NCBI RefSeq assembly: GCF_031834615.1 | Contig: NZ_CP115543.1 | Coordinates: 4,103,001 to 4,167,000 of the forward strand | Length of the DNA: 64,000 bases | Direction: 5' to 3' | Source: Stenotrophomonas aracearum | Lineage (GTDB): Bacteria; Pseudomonadota; Gammaproteobacteria; Xanthomonadales; Xanthomonadaceae | Shown here: one piece after another, positions 34,656 through 44,795 of the stretch | How the letters are laid out: each line of letters begins with the position of its first letter | Position numbering within the stretch: the first letter of the stretch is position 1 | Position numbers and translations under genes: made by a program | The notes under the pieces: generated by a model | Seen by the model: the letters and a program-made list of their open reading frames with translations, nothing else | What the model was told of the DNA's origin: nothing | Database searches by the model: none

Positions 34656-37385
34656 TCAGTGCGTGATGCCCTCCGGCGGTACCGCCGCCTGTGCCTCCTG
34701 CACCGGCAGGGTCACCACCATCACGGTGGGATCGTCAGGGTCGAGCTTTGTCTTGAAGCCCAGCGCCTGGCACATCGCCAGCATGGTGCTGTTCTCGCGC
34801 AGCACCTGGCCTTCGACGATGTTCAGCCCGAGCCACTGGGCGTACTCGATCATGATGCTCATCAGGCGCCAGCCGATGCCGTGGCCCTTGAGGTCCGAGC
34901 GGATCAGGATGCCGTATTCGCCGCGATCGTAGTCGGCGTCGGCATGCAGGCGCACCGCGCCAAGCATGTCGCCGCTGCGCGGGTCGATCGCCACCAGCGC
35001 GATGGAACGGGCGTAGTCGAGCTGGGTCAGGCGTGCGATGAATTCGTGGCTGAAATGCTTCACCGACTGGAAGAAGCGAAGGCGCAGGTCGTCGTCGGTC
35101 ACGCGTGCGAAGAAGGCGCGGAACAGCGCGTCGTCTTCCGGCCGCACCGGACGCACGAATGCCGGTGCGCCGTCGGACAGCGTGATCGTTCGCTCCCACT
35201 CCTTGGGATACGGGAACACGGCGAAGCGCGGGTGGCCCCGGCCCTTGTGCAGTTTGCGCGACGGGGCGATGGCCACGCGCGCATCCAGTGCGATGACGCC
35301 GTCGCGATCGGCCAGCAGCGGATTGATGTCCAGCGTGCGCACTTCGGGAATGTCGGCGGCGAGCTGGGCCAGCTTGACCAGGATCAGGGCGACCACGCGC
35401 TCGTCGGCCGCCGGCACGTCGCGATACGCCTTGAGGATACGCGAGACGCGGGTGCGGCCGATCAGCTCATGGGCAAGGCGCAGATCCAGCGGCGGCAGGG
35501 CCAGCGCCTTGTCGTCGATCACTTCCACCGCAGTGCCGCCGCGACCGAACACCACCACCGGGCCGAAGGTCGGATCGTCGGCGATGCCGGCGATCAGCTC
35601 GCGCGCCTTGGGCCGCACGATGGTGGGCTGCACCAGCACGCCCTCGATGCGCGCATTCGGGCGCAGTTCGCGCGCGCGTGCGAGGATGGAACTGGCGGCA
35701 GCCTGCACCGCCTGCAGCGTGCCCAGGTTGAGGCGTACGCCGTCCACGTCGGACTTGTGCGGGATGTCGGCGGAAAACACCTTCACTGCCACCGTGGCGC
35801 CCTGCTCCAGCAGCGGCTGGGCCAGGTCCATCGCTTCGTGCGCGTCGCGCGCCTGCATCACCGGCGCGGAGGGAATGCCGTACGCCGACAGCAGCTGGTG
35901 GGTGGCGATCGGATCCAGCCACTGCTGGCCGGCCGCCAGCGCCGCCTCGACGATCGCGCGCGCAGCGGCGGTGTCGACCACGAAATCCTGCGGCAGGCTC
36001 GGCGGGGTCTCCATCAATGCGGCCTGCGCGTCGCGGTAGCGCACCAGGTGCTGGAAGCCGCGCACGGCTTCGGCCTCGGTCGGGTAGGTCGGTACGCGCG
36101 CGGCGTTGAGGGTGGCGGTGGCGCGGTCGTCGTTGCCCAGCCACACCGCGAACACCGGCTTGTCGCGGTGGTGGCGCGGGCGCAGGCCGAGCGTGCGGGT
36201 GAGCGCCTGCGCCGCGTCGGCCGAGGAGGTGAACGCGGTCGGCACGTTGACCACCAGCACCGCGTCGTTGCCGGGGTCGGACATCAGTGCGTCGATGGCG
36301 GCCGCATAGCGTTCGCCGTCGGCGTCGACCACGATGTCGACCGGGTTGCTGCGCGACCAGCCTTCCGGCAGGACGGCGTCGAGCGCGGCGATGGTGTCAG
36401 GCGAAAGCTCGGCCAGGCTGCCGCGCAGGGCCAGCAGCTGGTCCACGGCCAGGCGCCCTACGCCGCCGCCATTGCTGAGGATGGCCAGCCGGCGGCCCGG
36501 GAAGGTGCCGAGCCGGCCCAGCGTTTCGGCGGCGGTGAACAGCTCGTCCAGCGCGCCCACCCGCAGCAGCCCGGCGCGGTTGAAGGCGGCGCCGTATACC
36601 GCGTCGGAGCTGGCCAGCGCCTGCACGTGGGTGTCGCCGTCGGGATCGATGCGGATGTGGCGTCCGGATTTGACCACCACCACCGGCTTGGCGCGCGCGG
36701 CGGCACGTGCGGCCGACATGAACTTGCGCGCGTCACGGATGTGTTCGACGTAGAGCAGGATGGCGCGGGTGCGGTAGTCGGTGGCGAAATAGTCGAGCAG
36801 GTCGCCGAAGTCGACATCGAGCGCGTCGCCGAGCGAGACCACGGCGGAGAAACCCACCGAACGCGCCACGCCCCATTCGACCAGTGCAGCCGCAATCGCG
36901 CTGGACTCGGAGATCAGCGCCAGGTCGCCGGCCTGCGGGAAATGCGCGGCAATGCTGGCATTGAGCCGCGCATGCGGGGCGATCACGCCCAGGCAGTGCG
37001 GACCGAGGATGCGCAGGCCCTTGGGGCGTGCGGCCGCTTCGACCTGCTCGCTGAGGGAACCCGGTCCCTGGCCCAGGTTCGCGGTGAGGATGATGGCGGC
37101 CGCCACGCCGCGCTCGGCGGCGGTGGCGACCACCTGCGGCACGATGCTGGCCGGCGCGGTGATGACGATCAGCTCGGGCACCCAGTCCAGGTCCTTGAGC
37201 CGCTTGACCGTGCTGATGCCGTCGATCTCGCCGTAGCGCGGGTTGATCCACGCGACCTTGCCCGGAAACCCGGTGGCGCGCAGGTTGCGCATCACCGCGC
37301 GGCCGGCGGAACGCTCGCGCGGGCTGCCGCCGACGACGGCCACCGACTGCGGACGGAATACGGACTGCAGGTGATAGGTGCTCAT
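34656..37385 (-). CDS. Pat-type GNAT protein acetyltransferase with NDP-forming acyl-CoA synthetase domain
   Basis: The 909-aa protein has the YfiQ/PatZ architecture: a CoA-binding Rossmann domain (VAVVGGSPRERSAGRAV, near residue 15), a succinyl-CoA-synthetase-like middle, an ATP-grasp region (about residues 480-710) and a C-terminal GNAT domain (about 725-895; RSDLKGHGIGWRLMSIMIE is the acetyl-CoA loop). Pat acetylates lysines of metabolic enzymes such as acetyl-CoA synthetase. The segment THVQALASSDAVY aligns with the synthetase SHTGALAGSDAVY motif and keeps a His there, whereas the Salmonella enzyme is described as having lost it. Single gene. Confidence 0.87.
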   Translation of the reverse strand: MSTYHLQSVFRPQSVAVVGGSPRERSAGRAVMRNLRATGFPGKVAWINPRYGEIDGISTVKRLKDLDWVPELIVITAPASIVPQVVATAAERGVAAAIILTANLGQGPGSLSEQVEAAARPKGLRILGPHCLGVIAPHARLNASIAAHFPQAGDLALISESSAIAAALVEWGVARSVGFSAVVSLGDALDVDFGDLLDYFATDYRTRAILLYVEHIRDARKFMSAARAAARAKPVVVVKSGRHIRIDPDGDTHVQALASSDAVYGAAFNRAGLLRVGALDELFTAAETLGRLGTFPGRRLAILSNGGGVGRLAVDQLLALRGSLAELSPDTIAALDAVLPEGWSRSNPVDIVVDADGERYAAAIDALMSDPGNDAVLVVNVPTAFTSSADAAQALTRTLGLRPRHHRDKPVFAVWLGNDDRATATLNAARVPTYPTEAEAVRGFQHLVRYRDAQAALMETPPSLPQDFVVDTAAARAIVEAALAAGQQWLDPIATHQLLSAYGIPSAPVMQARDAHEAMDLAQPLLEQGATVAVKVFSADIPHKSDVDGVRLNLGTLQAVQAAASSILARARELRPNARIEGVLVQPTIVRPKARELIAGIADDPTFGPVVVFGRGGTAVEVIDDKALALPPLDLRLAHELIGRTRVSRILKAYRDVPAADERVVALILVKLAQLAADIPEVRTLDINPLLADRDGVIALDARVAIAPSRKLHKGRGHPRFAVFPYPKEWERTITLSDGAPAFVRPVRPEDDALFRAFFARVTDDDLRLRFFQSVKHFSHEFIARLTQLDYARSIALVAIDPRSGDMLGAVRLHADADYDRGEYGILIRSDLKGHGIGWRLMSIMIEYAQWLGLNIVEGQVLRENSTMLAMCQALGFKTKLDPDDPTVMVVTLPVQEAQAAVPPEGITH

Positions 37386-37438
37386 GGGCTACACGGTACA
37401 CGGGCGGCCGTGCTGTCGGGATGATCCGGCGCAATCCG

Positions 37439-37452
37439 GTAGAGCCACGTGC
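37439..37452 (+). repeat. Possible degenerate SMAG head
   Basis: GTAGAGCCACGTGC resembles the first half of the SMAG type seen at 20095 but lacks the second arm. It lies just before the mgtE stop. Confidence 0.3.
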
Positions 37453-37453
37453 A

Positions 37454-38821
37454 TTACAACAAGGTGCCGCTCAAGATCGCGGCGGCGATGCTGAAGTAGA
37501 TCACCAGGCCGGTCACGTCGACCAGCGTGGCCACGAACGGGGCCGAGGCGCTGGCCGGGTCGAAGCCGAGGCGCTTGAGGATGAAGGGCAGCATCGAGCC
37601 GGACAACGAGCCGAAGGTGACGATGCCCACCAACGCCGCGCCGATGGTGAGCGCCAGCAGCTTCCAGTGCTCGCCATAGTCGTGCAGGCCCAGCAGCTGC
37701 CAGGACACGATGCGGATCACCGCCAGCACGCCAAGGATCGCGCCCAGGGTGATGCCGGTGGGCACTTCGCGCAACGCCACCTTCCACCAGTCACGCAGGC
37801 GCAGTTCGCGCAGCGCCAGGCTGCGGATCAGCAGCGAGGTGGCCTGCGAACCGGAGTTGCCGCCCGAGCTCATGATCAGCGGAATGAACAGGGTCAGCAC
37901 CACGGCGCGGGCCAGTTCGTCTTCGTAATGCTGCATGGCGCTGGCGGTAAGCATCTCGCCGAGGAACAACACGCTGAGCCAGCCGGCACGCTTGCGCAGC
38001 ATCTCGAAGAAGCCGATCTGCATGTACGGCTTTTCCAACGCTTCCATGCCGCCGAACTTGTGCACGTCTTCGGTGGACTCTTCGATCAGCGCGTCCAGGA
38101 TGTCGTCCACGGTGACGATGCCGAGCACCTGCTGGCGCGCGTCCACCACCGGGATGGCGAGCAGGTCGTGGCGGCGGATCAGCTGGGCCACCTCTTCCTG
38201 GTCGAGCAGCGCGTCCACGGTCACCGGCGGGTTGACCTGCGCCACGTCCAGGATCGGCTCGTCCGGCAGCCCGGTGATCAGCCGGCGCATGGTCACCACC
38301 TGCTGCAGGGCCTGGGTGCGCGGGTCGAGCACGTAGATGGCGTACACGGTTTCGCGGGTGCGCTCGACCTCGCGGATGTGCTGCAGGGTGCGGCCTACGG
38401 TCCAGTCGGCGGGCACGCTGACGAATTCGGTGGTCATCAGCGCACCAGCGGTGTGCGCCGGATAGCTGAGCAGCTGCTGGATGGCCTGGCGCGACTCGGC
38501 GCTGAGCAGCGGAATCAGCCGCGCGCGTTCGTCCTCGTCCAGTTCATGGACGATGTCGGTGGCACGGTCGTCGGCCATCAGGCCGAGCAGCGCGGCGGCC
38601 TTGGCCACTGGCAGCGCGGCAACGAGATCGCCACTGCGGGTGAGCTCGGGCTGTTCGAGCATCTTCACCGCGCGCGGCAACGGCAGCGCGGCCAGGGTGT
38701 CGGCGGCGCGCGACAGCTCCAGGGTGTTGAGGTATTCCACCGCGTCGGCGGTGTTGAAGTCCTGCAGGGGTGCGCCCAGGGCGGCGTCGGCCGCCGGGCG
38801 CAGGAGGTCTTTCTGGTTCAT
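37454..38821 (-). CDS. mgtE: Magnesium transporter MgtE
   Basis: The 455-aa protein has the MgtE plan: an N-terminal helical domain (residues about 1-135), two CBS domains (about 140-265; AGALMTTEFVSV and VTVDDILDALIEE), a plug helix and five membrane helices (MSSGGNSGSQATSLLIRSLA is the conserved pore segment). It forms a homodimeric Mg2+ channel gated by cytosolic Mg2+. ATG 38821 is chosen because the family domain begins at about residue 20; longer readings add low-complexity Arg/Pro residues. A C-rich hairpin lies in the upstream gap. Confidence 0.92.
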   Translation of the reverse strand: MNQKDLLRPAADAALGAPLQDFNTADAVEYLNTLELSRAADTLAALPLPRAVKMLEQPELTRSGDLVAALPVAKAAALLGLMADDRATDIVHELDEDERARLIPLLSAESRQAIQQLLSYPAHTAGALMTTEFVSVPADWTVGRTLQHIREVERTRETVYAIYVLDPRTQALQQVVTMRRLITGLPDEPILDVAQVNPPVTVDALLDQEEVAQLIRRHDLLAIPVVDARQQVLGIVTVDDILDALIEESTEDVHKFGGMEALEKPYMQIGFFEMLRKRAGWLSVLFLGEMLTASAMQHYEDELARAVVLTLFIPLIMSSGGNSGSQATSLLIRSLALRELRLRDWWKVALREVPTGITLGAILGVLAVIRIVSWQLLGLHDYGEHWKLLALTIGAALVGIVTFGSLSGSMLPFILKRLGFDPASASAPFVATLVDVTGLVIYFSIAAAILSGTLL

Positions 38822-39128
38822 GGGGTTCGCCTTGTGGATCGCGTTCGCGCGACGCCAACGCTGGCGAACCGTCCCGATGTCAGGCGGTGGCCATCGCTGG
38901 CGTCGAGCAAGGTCGACTTCTACTGTCGCTGGACATGGGTGTGGACTCCGGAAGGGTGTTGCGGGGCGCACCGGTGGGCGCGGCCAGCGGGCGGGAGTCT
39001 GGACCCGTGGGCAGGCCGGGTCAACCCCTGCGGCGCAGGGGGTCAGGCGCGGTTGAAGGTCGTTGACGCGGCGGGCCGCATAATGGGCCACCGGCGACAG
39101 GCCGATGATGCGATGCGCAGGTTTCCCC
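38822..39128. other. Divergent promoter region between mgtE and kef
   Basis: No gene is convincing in this 307-bp gap. It must hold both promoters. ACCCCTGCGGCGCAGGGG at about 39023-39041 forms a 7-bp stem with a 3-base loop on the mgtE leader side. I looked for an M-box Mg riboswitch and could not identify its conserved core. Confidence 0.5.
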
Positions 39129-40931
39129 ATGCATAGCGGTGCGCTGGTCCTGGCCCTGGTGTTGCTGCTGGCTGCGGTGATCGCCGTGCCGGTATTCAAG
39201 AAGCTCGGGCTGGGCGCGGTGCTGGGCTACCTGGTCGCCGGCGTGGTGCTGGGCCCGGACGGATTGGGCTTCGTGCAGGACGCCGACCGGATCCTGGGCG
39301 CGGCCGAGATCGGCGTGGTCATGCTGCTGTTCGTGATCGGGCTGGAACTTTCGCCCGCGCGCCTGAAGGTGATGCGGCGCTCGGTGTTCGGTGCGGGTAC
39401 GGCGCAGGTGGCGCTGAGTGCGCTGGTGCTGGGCAGCCTGCTGATGCTGGACCACTTCCAGTGGAAGGGCGCGCTGATCGTGGGCATCGCGCTGGCGCTG
39501 TCATCCACCGCGGTGGGCCTGCAGCTTCTTTCCGAACACAAGGGCCTCAACACCGACTACGGGCGGTTGGGCTTCGCGATCCTGCTGTTCCAGGACCTGA
39601 TCGCAATCCCGCTGCTGGCGGCCATTCCGCTGCTGGGCGGGGCGAAGAACGAAACCCTGGACTGGGGTGATGTAACGCTGGCGCTGGGTGCACTGGCGGT
39701 GGTGATCGTGTGCGGGCGGCCGGTACTGCGCTGGCTGTTCAGTACCGTGGCGCGCACGCGCAGTCCGGAAGTGTTCACTGCGATGGCGCTGCTGGTGGTG
39801 CTGGGCACCGCATGGTTCATGCAGGAGGTCGGGCTCAGTCCCAGCCTGGGCGCGTTCCTGGCCGGCGTGCTGCTGTCCGATTCGGAGTTCCGCCACGAGC
39901 TGGAATCGCAGATCGAACCGTTCAAGGGCCTGCTGCTGGGCCTGTTCTTCATCGCGGTGGGCATGGGCATCGACCTGGACCGCGTGATCGCCGAGCCGTG
40001 GGCGATCGCCATCGGGGTGGCGGTCCTGCTGGTGGTGAAGTTCGGTCTGCTGTTCGGCATCGGCAAGCTGGCGAAACTCAGTACCCGGCATGCCGTGCTG
40101 CTGGGCAGCGTGCTGTGGCTGGGCGGCGAGTTTGCCTTCGTGGTGTTCAATGAGGCGCAGCGCGCCAACCTGCTGGGCAATGCCAACCACGACCGGCTGG
40201 TGGCGATCGTCGGTCTGTCGATGGCGCTGACGCCGCTGCTGATGATCCTGCTGCTGCGACTGCTGGGCAGCGAGCACGAGTTGGCCAAGGACAAGCGCCC
40301 GGCCGACACCATCGACAACGGCGGCACCGAACCCACGGTGATGATTGCCGGCATGGGGCGTTTCGGCCAGATCGTCGCGCGCCTGCTGACCGCGCAGAAG
40401 ATTCCCTTCGTGGCATTGGAAGCGAACCCGGACACCGTGTCGGACCTGCGCCGGTTCGGCAACAAGCTGTACTACGGCGACCCGACCCGACCGGAGATCC
40501 TGCGTGCGGCCGGCAGCGAGAACGTGCGGGTGTATGTAGTGACGCTGGACGACCCGGAGGCCAACATGCGCGCCACCCGGCTGATCCGGCGCATGTATCC
40601 GGACGCGGTGGTGCTGGCCCGCGCGCGCAATCGCCAGCATGCGTGGCGGTTGATGGACATGTCGGCCGAACCGTTCCGCGAGGTGTTCGGGTCCAGCCTG
40701 GACATGAGCGAACGCGTGCTGACGGCGCTGGGCATTTCCGAGGCCGTTGCAGCAGCGCACGTGAAGCAGTTCCGCGAACACGATGAGAAACTGCTGCGCG
40801 ACCAGTACCTGGTCTATGACGACGAGGCTGCGGTGATGCAGACCTCACGCGATGCCAGGGCGGACCTGATGCGGTTGTTCGAAGCGGATGCCGAACGCGA
40901 CGGCGGAACGGACAACGACCGCCGCGACTGA
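39129..40931 (+). CDS. Monovalent cation:proton antiporter-2 (KefB/KefC type)
   Basis: The 600-aa protein has an N-terminal CPA2 exchanger domain with about 12 helices (LGYLVAGVVLGPDGLGF, LFVIGLELSP, ALSSTAVGLQLL, LFQDLIAIPLLAAIPLLGG) and a C-terminal RCK/TrkA-N domain (VMIAGMGRFGQIVARLL, near residue 406) that binds nucleotide or glutathione ligands. It expels K+ in exchange for H+, protecting against electrophiles in E. coli; KefB versus KefC cannot be decided here. ATG 39129 places the first helix at the N-terminus. It ends back to back with the ankyrin gene (TGATCA). Confidence 0.88.
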   Translation: MHSGALVLALVLLLAAVIAVPVFKKLGLGAVLGYLVAGVVLGPDGLGFVQDADRILGAAEIGVVMLLFVIGLELSPARLKVMRRSVFGAGTAQVALSALVLGSLLMLDHFQWKGALIVGIALALSSTAVGLQLLSEHKGLNTDYGRLGFAILLFQDLIAIPLLAAIPLLGGAKNETLDWGDVTLALGALAVVIVCGRPVLRWLFSTVARTRSPEVFTAMALLVVLGTAWFMQEVGLSPSLGAFLAGVLLSDSEFRHELESQIEPFKGLLLGLFFIAVGMGIDLDRVIAEPWAIAIGVAVLLVVKFGLLFGIGKLAKLSTRHAVLLGSVLWLGGEFAFVVFNEAQRANLLGNANHDRLVAIVGLSMALTPLLMILLLRLLGSEHELAKDKRPADTIDNGGTEPTVMIAGMGRFGQIVARLLTAQKIPFVALEANPDTVSDLRRFGNKLYYGDPTRPEILRAAGSENVRVYVVTLDDPEANMRATRLIRRMYPDAVVLARARNRQHAWRLMDMSAEPFREVFGSSLDMSERVLTALGISEAVAAAHVKQFREHDEKLLRDQYLVYDDEAAVMQTSRDARADLMRLFEADAERDGGTDNDRRD

Positions 40932-43900
40932 TCAGCCGTTGTCGCGCAGGAACCGGGCCATCGAGGACACGCCCGGTACGCGCGGTTCGAATTCGCCGGC
41001 GACGTCGATGAAGCCGCGCATCACCGCGATCTCGCGCGGGCTGCGGTTGAGCGCATCGCGCACGTCCGGGTCGGCACCGGCGCGCAGCAGGCGCTGCACC
41101 AGCAGCGGCAACCCGTGCAGGGCGGCCAGGTGCAGCGGGCCAAAACCGCGCGGGTCGCGCGCGTCCAGCGACACGTCTTCATCCAGCAGGCGTTCCACCG
41201 CAGCCAGCACGACCTGTTCGTCGCAGGCGGTGCCGGGCTCGGCGCGGGCACCCAGCACCAGCAGCAGCGGCGTGACCGAACCGGCGGCCGCCTGGTCGGG
41301 CTCGGCACCGGCCAGCAGCAGCGTGTCCAGCAGCGCCAGCAGGCGCGAGCGGTCGCGGGCGCCGAAGCCGTACAGGGCTGCGCAGTGCAGCGGACCCAGC
41401 TGCTGCGCGTCGCCGGCATGAACGTTGGCACCGGCGGTGAGCAGGCGCGCGGCGATGTCGGGCAGGCCCAGCGCCGAGGCCAGCATCAGCACGGTCACCC
41501 CGCCCGGCAGGCGGTACTCCAGCTCGGCACCCGCATCGAGCAGGGCCGAGACGATGTCGATCTGGCGCATGCTGACCGCCGCCGACAACGGCGTGGCGCC
41601 GCTCGCCGCTGCGTGCTGCGGGTTGGCTCCGCGCGCCAGCAGCAGGTCGACCACGGCCAGGTGGCCACCGCCGGCGGCACGCAGCAGTGCGGTGCAGCCC
41701 TGCGCGTCGACCACGTCGATCGCAAAGCCCAGGTCGTTCAAACGGCGCACTGCATCGGCATCACCTGCCATCGCCGCGGCCGGCAGGTCGGCGGCGCGCA
41801 GCGCGCGGCCGGGCAGCGGCCACACGCGCCAGTCCAGCCAATCGGCGAGGTCGCGGCGGCCGATCGACAGCGCCACGCCCAACGGGGTCTGGCCGTCGGC
41901 GGCACGCGCTTCGGGCGAGGCGCCCTGCTGCACCAGCAGCTTCAGCGAGCCTTCGCGGGCCAGCGCGGTGGCCAGGTGCAGCGCGGTCATGCCGTGGCTG
42001 TCGCGCGCTTCACGGTCCACGCCCAGGGTAAGCAGGGCCTGCTGCAGGCGCAGCCAGCCCAGCCGCACCGCCAGCGACAGCGGCGGGTCGCCGGCCGGCG
42101 AGGCGGCGAACGGGTCGGCGCCACGCTCAAGCAGCTCCAGAGCCAGCTGTTCCAGTCCGCGCGCGGCCTGGTCGTGCTGCGCGCAGGCGGCCAGCAGGCG
42201 CGCCAGGCCGCCGGCACCGGCCGGCGACACGCCCCGGCGCAGCAGCACCTGCAGGGCGGGCACCGCGTCGACACCGCGCGCCAGCAGCGCGAACATCGGG
42301 GTGTCGCCACAGGCATCCAGCACTTCCGGCGCGGCGCCGTGCGCCAGCAGCCATTCCACCGCATGCGGGTCCAGCGCCAGCTCGGCGTCGTGCAGCAGGC
42401 CGCCCAGTTCTTCGGGATTGCACAGGCGCGCCAGGGTGGCCATGCCGTCGACGTTGCCGAAGCCCAGCGCTTCGCGCAGCAGGTCCAGCGGCGGGCGGTC
42501 CGGCAGGATCGGCGTGCCCGCGTCAGCGTCGCTGTCGGCGGCACTGGCCAGCCCATCGCTCACCGCGGCCGGCAGCGGGTAGCTGCGGTCCAGCAGCGAG
42601 ACGATGGTCCAGCGCCCGGCGGCGGCGGCGATGTCCACCGCGCGGCGGCCCTGCGGATCCGGTACGTCCGCGGCAATGCCCAGGTCGAGCAGGCGGCGCA
42701 CCAGCAGCGGCGACACGGTGTCGGCCATGCAGGCCAGCAGCACCGCGTTGCGCCCTTCCACGTCCACCGCGTGCAGGTCGGGTTTGTGCGGCAGCAGGTG
42801 TTCGACCACGGCGGCGCGACCGGCCCGGGCCGCTTCCAGCCACGGCGTGCGCGACAGCGCGTCGCGCGATTCCAGGTTGGCGCCGGCGGCCAGCAGGACC
42901 TCGATGATGTCCACGTGCCCGGCCAGTGCGGCTTCATGCAGCGCACTGCGGCGCTGGCGGTCGCGCGCGTCGGCGCGCGCCTTGTGCTTGAGCAGCAGCT
43001 GCACGCCGGCGGTGTCGTCTTCTTCGGTGCCGGCCGCAGCCAGCAGCACCGGGGTGCCCTCGGCCGGCTCGGTCCGCGCGCCACGCTCGAGCAGGAAACG
43101 CGCCAGGCGCCAGTTGCCGACCTGGCAGGCCACCGCCAGCGGCGACCAGCCGTCGTTGTTGAGCGCGTCCACTTCGGCGGCGGCGTCGCGCAGCAGCGCG
43201 GCCACGCCGGGGTCGGAACTGCGCGCGGCATGGTGCAGCGGGGTGTTGCCGTCGCTGTCGACCGCACGCGAATCGGCACCGTTGGCGAGCAGGGTCATCA
43301 CCGCTTCGGGTCGACCGTGCCAGCTGTCGCGGGTGGCCGCCAGCAGCGGGGTCATGCCGCGGTGCGGGGTGTTCACGCCCACGCCGCGCGCGATCAGTTC
43401 GCGCAGCAGGCGCAGGTCCGGCAGCACCGCGGCCAGCACCACCAGGCTGCGCTGGTCGCGCCAGTTCGGATCCGGGAGGCCGTGCGGGTCGGCCCCGGCG
43501 GCCAGCAGCTGCAGGGCGCGGTCGACCCGACCACTGCGCGCAGCGTCGTACAGGGCGGGCAGGCGTTCGTGCTGGCCCAGCGGTTCCAGCGGCTGGCTGG
43601 CATCGTCCGGGTGCGCGGCAGCGGCGAAGGCGGCGCTCGCCGGTTCCAGCACGCTGCGGGTGGGCAGCGGGTCGGCCGGTGCAATGCGCTGCAGGGCGAA
43701 GTGGGCCAGCGGCGACCCGATCAGCACCAGCAGCGCGAACGGCCAGCGCAGGGTGTCCGGCAGCAGGCTCGGCCAGGCCGGCACCACCACCAGCGCGCAG
43801 ACCGCGACCACCAGGCCGGCCACGATCAGCCCGCGCCAGGCGCTCAGGTCGCGCGCGGCCAGGGTGCGCCAGTGCCGCGCCAGGCTGCCGTCGCTACGTT

Positions 43901-44273
43901 CGATCTCATTCCAGAGCGGCCAGGTGCGCCATACGCCGAGCAGGGCGGCGCTGACCGCCACGCTCAGGCCGAGCACCGCGGCGAGGCTGCCGCTGTCGTG
44001 CAGTGCGGCCAGCGGCCAGGACACCAGCAGCGCAAACAGCGCCGGACCCAGCGCCCACAAGGCGCCGAGCGCCGGCAGGTCCTGCCGGCCCAGCTGCGGC
44101 AACGCAGGTACCGCACGGCTGCGCCGCCACCACGACACGCCCAGCGCGAACGCCGGCTGCGCCAGCGCCGCACCGAGCGCGGCCGGCACGCCGCCCAGCA
44201 CCACGGCCAGCGACAACAGGCTGCCGACGGCAACGGCAATGGCGGCAGCGCGGGTGCGCAGGGCGTCACTCAT
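40932..44273 (-). CDS. Large membrane-anchored ankyrin-repeat protein
   Basis: The 1,113-aa protein has several hydrophobic segments in residues 1-205 ([58 protein letters not shown] and one more) followed by an ankyrin array from about residue 235 to the C-terminus, with repeats such as [21 protein letters not shown] and [20 protein letters not shown]; some 20 or more repeats seem present. This suggests an inner-membrane anchor with a long cytoplasmic protein-binding solenoid. The partner is unknown. Its ATG overlaps the stop of the YcgL gene by 4 bp, so it is translationally coupled to it. Confidence 0.88.
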   Translation of the reverse strand: MSDALRTRAAAIAVAVGSLLSLAVVLGGVPAALGAALAQPAFALGVSWWRRSRAVPALPQLGRQDLPALGALWALGPALFALLVSWPLAALHDSGSLAAVLGLSVAVSAALLGVWRTWPLWNEIERSDGSLARHWRTLAARDLSAWRGLIVAGLVVAVCALVVVPAWPSLLPDTLRWPFALLVLIGSPLAHFALQRIAPADPLPTRSVLEPASAAFAAAAHPDDASQPLEPLGQHERLPALYDAARSGRVDRALQLLAAGADPHGLPDPNWRDQRSLVVLAAVLPDLRLLRELIARGVGVNTPHRGMTPLLAATRDSWHGRPEAVMTLLANGADSRAVDSDGNTPLHHAARSSDPGVAALLRDAAAEVDALNNDGWSPLAVACQVGNWRLARFLLERGARTEPAEGTPVLLAAAGTEEDDTAGVQLLLKHKARADARDRQRRSALHEAALAGHVDIIEVLLAAGANLESRDALSRTPWLEAARAGRAAVVEHLLPHKPDLHAVDVEGRNAVLLACMADTVSPLLVRRLLDLGIAADVPDPQGRRAVDIAAAAGRWTIVSLLDRSYPLPAAVSDGLASAADSDADAGTPILPDRPPLDLLREALGFGNVDGMATLARLCNPEELGGLLHDAELALDPHAVEWLLAHGAAPEVLDACGDTPMFALLARGVDAVPALQVLLRRGVSPAGAGGLARLLAACAQHDQAARGLEQLALELLERGADPFAASPAGDPPLSLAVRLGWLRLQQALLTLGVDREARDSHGMTALHLATALAREGSLKLLVQQGASPEARAADGQTPLGVALSIGRRDLADWLDWRVWPLPGRALRAADLPAAAMAGDADAVRRLNDLGFAIDVVDAQGCTALLRAAGGGHLAVVDLLLARGANPQHAAASGATPLSAAVSMRQIDIVSALLDAGAELEYRLPGGVTVLMLASALGLPDIAARLLTAGANVHAGDAQQLGPLHCAALYGFGARDRSRLLALLDTLLLAGAEPDQAAAGSVTPLLLVLGARAEPGTACDEQVVLAAVERLLDEDVSLDARDPRGFGPLHLAALHGLPLLVQRLLRAGADPDVRDALNRSPREIAVMRGFIDVAGEFEPRVPGVSSMARFLRDNG

Positions 44274-44542
44274 CGCGGGTCATCGCGGCGCGGCACGCGC
44301 ACCGGCGGGACCGGCGGCGGGGGCATCTGCAGGTGGAAACCGCGCTCGGCGAGGTTGGCGCGCACCTGGTCGACGTCGGCCAGGGCGAGGCGACGGTCCG
44401 GGGTCAGGGCGACTTCCAGCACGAATGCGAACGGCGCCAGCGTGGCTTTCAATGCATCCGGGATGGCATCGAAGGCGTCACGGGCGGCGAGGTAGACGTA
44501 GGTGTCCTGCTTGCGTTGGCTTTTGTAGACGTAGGCTTGCAT
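44270..44542 (-). CDS. YcgL domain-containing protein
   Basis: This 90-aa YcgL family protein begins [19 protein letters not shown] and contains [20 protein letters not shown], with a Pro-rich end. Function is unknown; the family is widespread in gammaproteobacteria. ATG 44542 is chosen because family members begin at that residue; 18 upstream codons show no similarity. It overlaps the ankyrin gene by 4 bp. Confidence 0.85.
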   Translation of the reverse strand: MQAYVYKSQRKQDTYVYLAARDAFDAIPDALKATLAPFAFVLEVALTPDRRLALADVDQVRANLAERGFHLQMPPPPVPPVRVPRRDDPR

Positions 44543-44688
44543 TGCCCGCGGGGCGGTGGCCCTGGGAATAGATGCGTCGATTGTGTCGGAAACCACGCAA
44601 GTCCGATAGGTATCTGCCGCGTGGGGCGTCGGTTTTCAGGCGCGGGGCAGATTCAGGTTCATCAATGTGGTGGGGTTGTTCAGGTAGA

Positions 44689-44720
44689 GATTGCCGCCGT
44701 TGTGGTGGGCGGCGGCAATC
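44689..44720. terminator. Stem-loop in the gap upstream of ycgL
   Basis: GATTGCCGCC (44689-44698) and GGCGGCAATC (44711-44720) form a 10-bp stem with a 12-base loop. No T-run follows. It may end transcription from the pigment operon side or shield RNA ends. Confidence 0.4.
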
Positions 44721-44742
44721 CTGGGTCGCCGGCGCATGCATG

Positions 44743-44765
44743 GGCCGGCCAGCGGCCGGCGCTAC
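44743..44765 (-). repeat. SMAG-type REP element
   Basis: GGCCGGCCAGCGGCCGGC followed by GCTAC on the plus strand (GTAG on the minus strand). It lies beyond the last gene of the pigment transcript. Confidence 0.75.
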
Positions 44766-44766
44766 C

Positions 44767-44795
44767 GGTGAAATTAGGCTTCGCCTCATTTCACC
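44767..44795 (-). terminator. Stem-loop overlapping a stop codon at the end of the pigment operon
   Basis: GGTGAAAT (44767-44774) pairs with ATTTCACC (44788-44795), with AGGC/GCCT continuing the stem. The TGA stop of the gene at 44786 is inside it. No T-run follows, so it may act as a 3' end stabiliser rather than a terminator. Confidence 0.5.

Noticed and set aside
34002..37424. 1,140-codon open frame on the plus strand opposite the Pat-type acetyltransferase
   Set aside because: Antisense shadow: His/Gln/Arg-rich, no domain, and the minus strand encodes a well-conserved enzyme.
38822..39128. M-box magnesium riboswitch upstream of mgtE
   Set aside because: A GC-rich hairpin is present, but I could not find the conserved core of the class.
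41115..44495. 1,126-codon open frame on the plus strand opposite the ankyrin gene
   Set aside because: Antisense shadow of the ankyrin repeats with no recognisable protein features.
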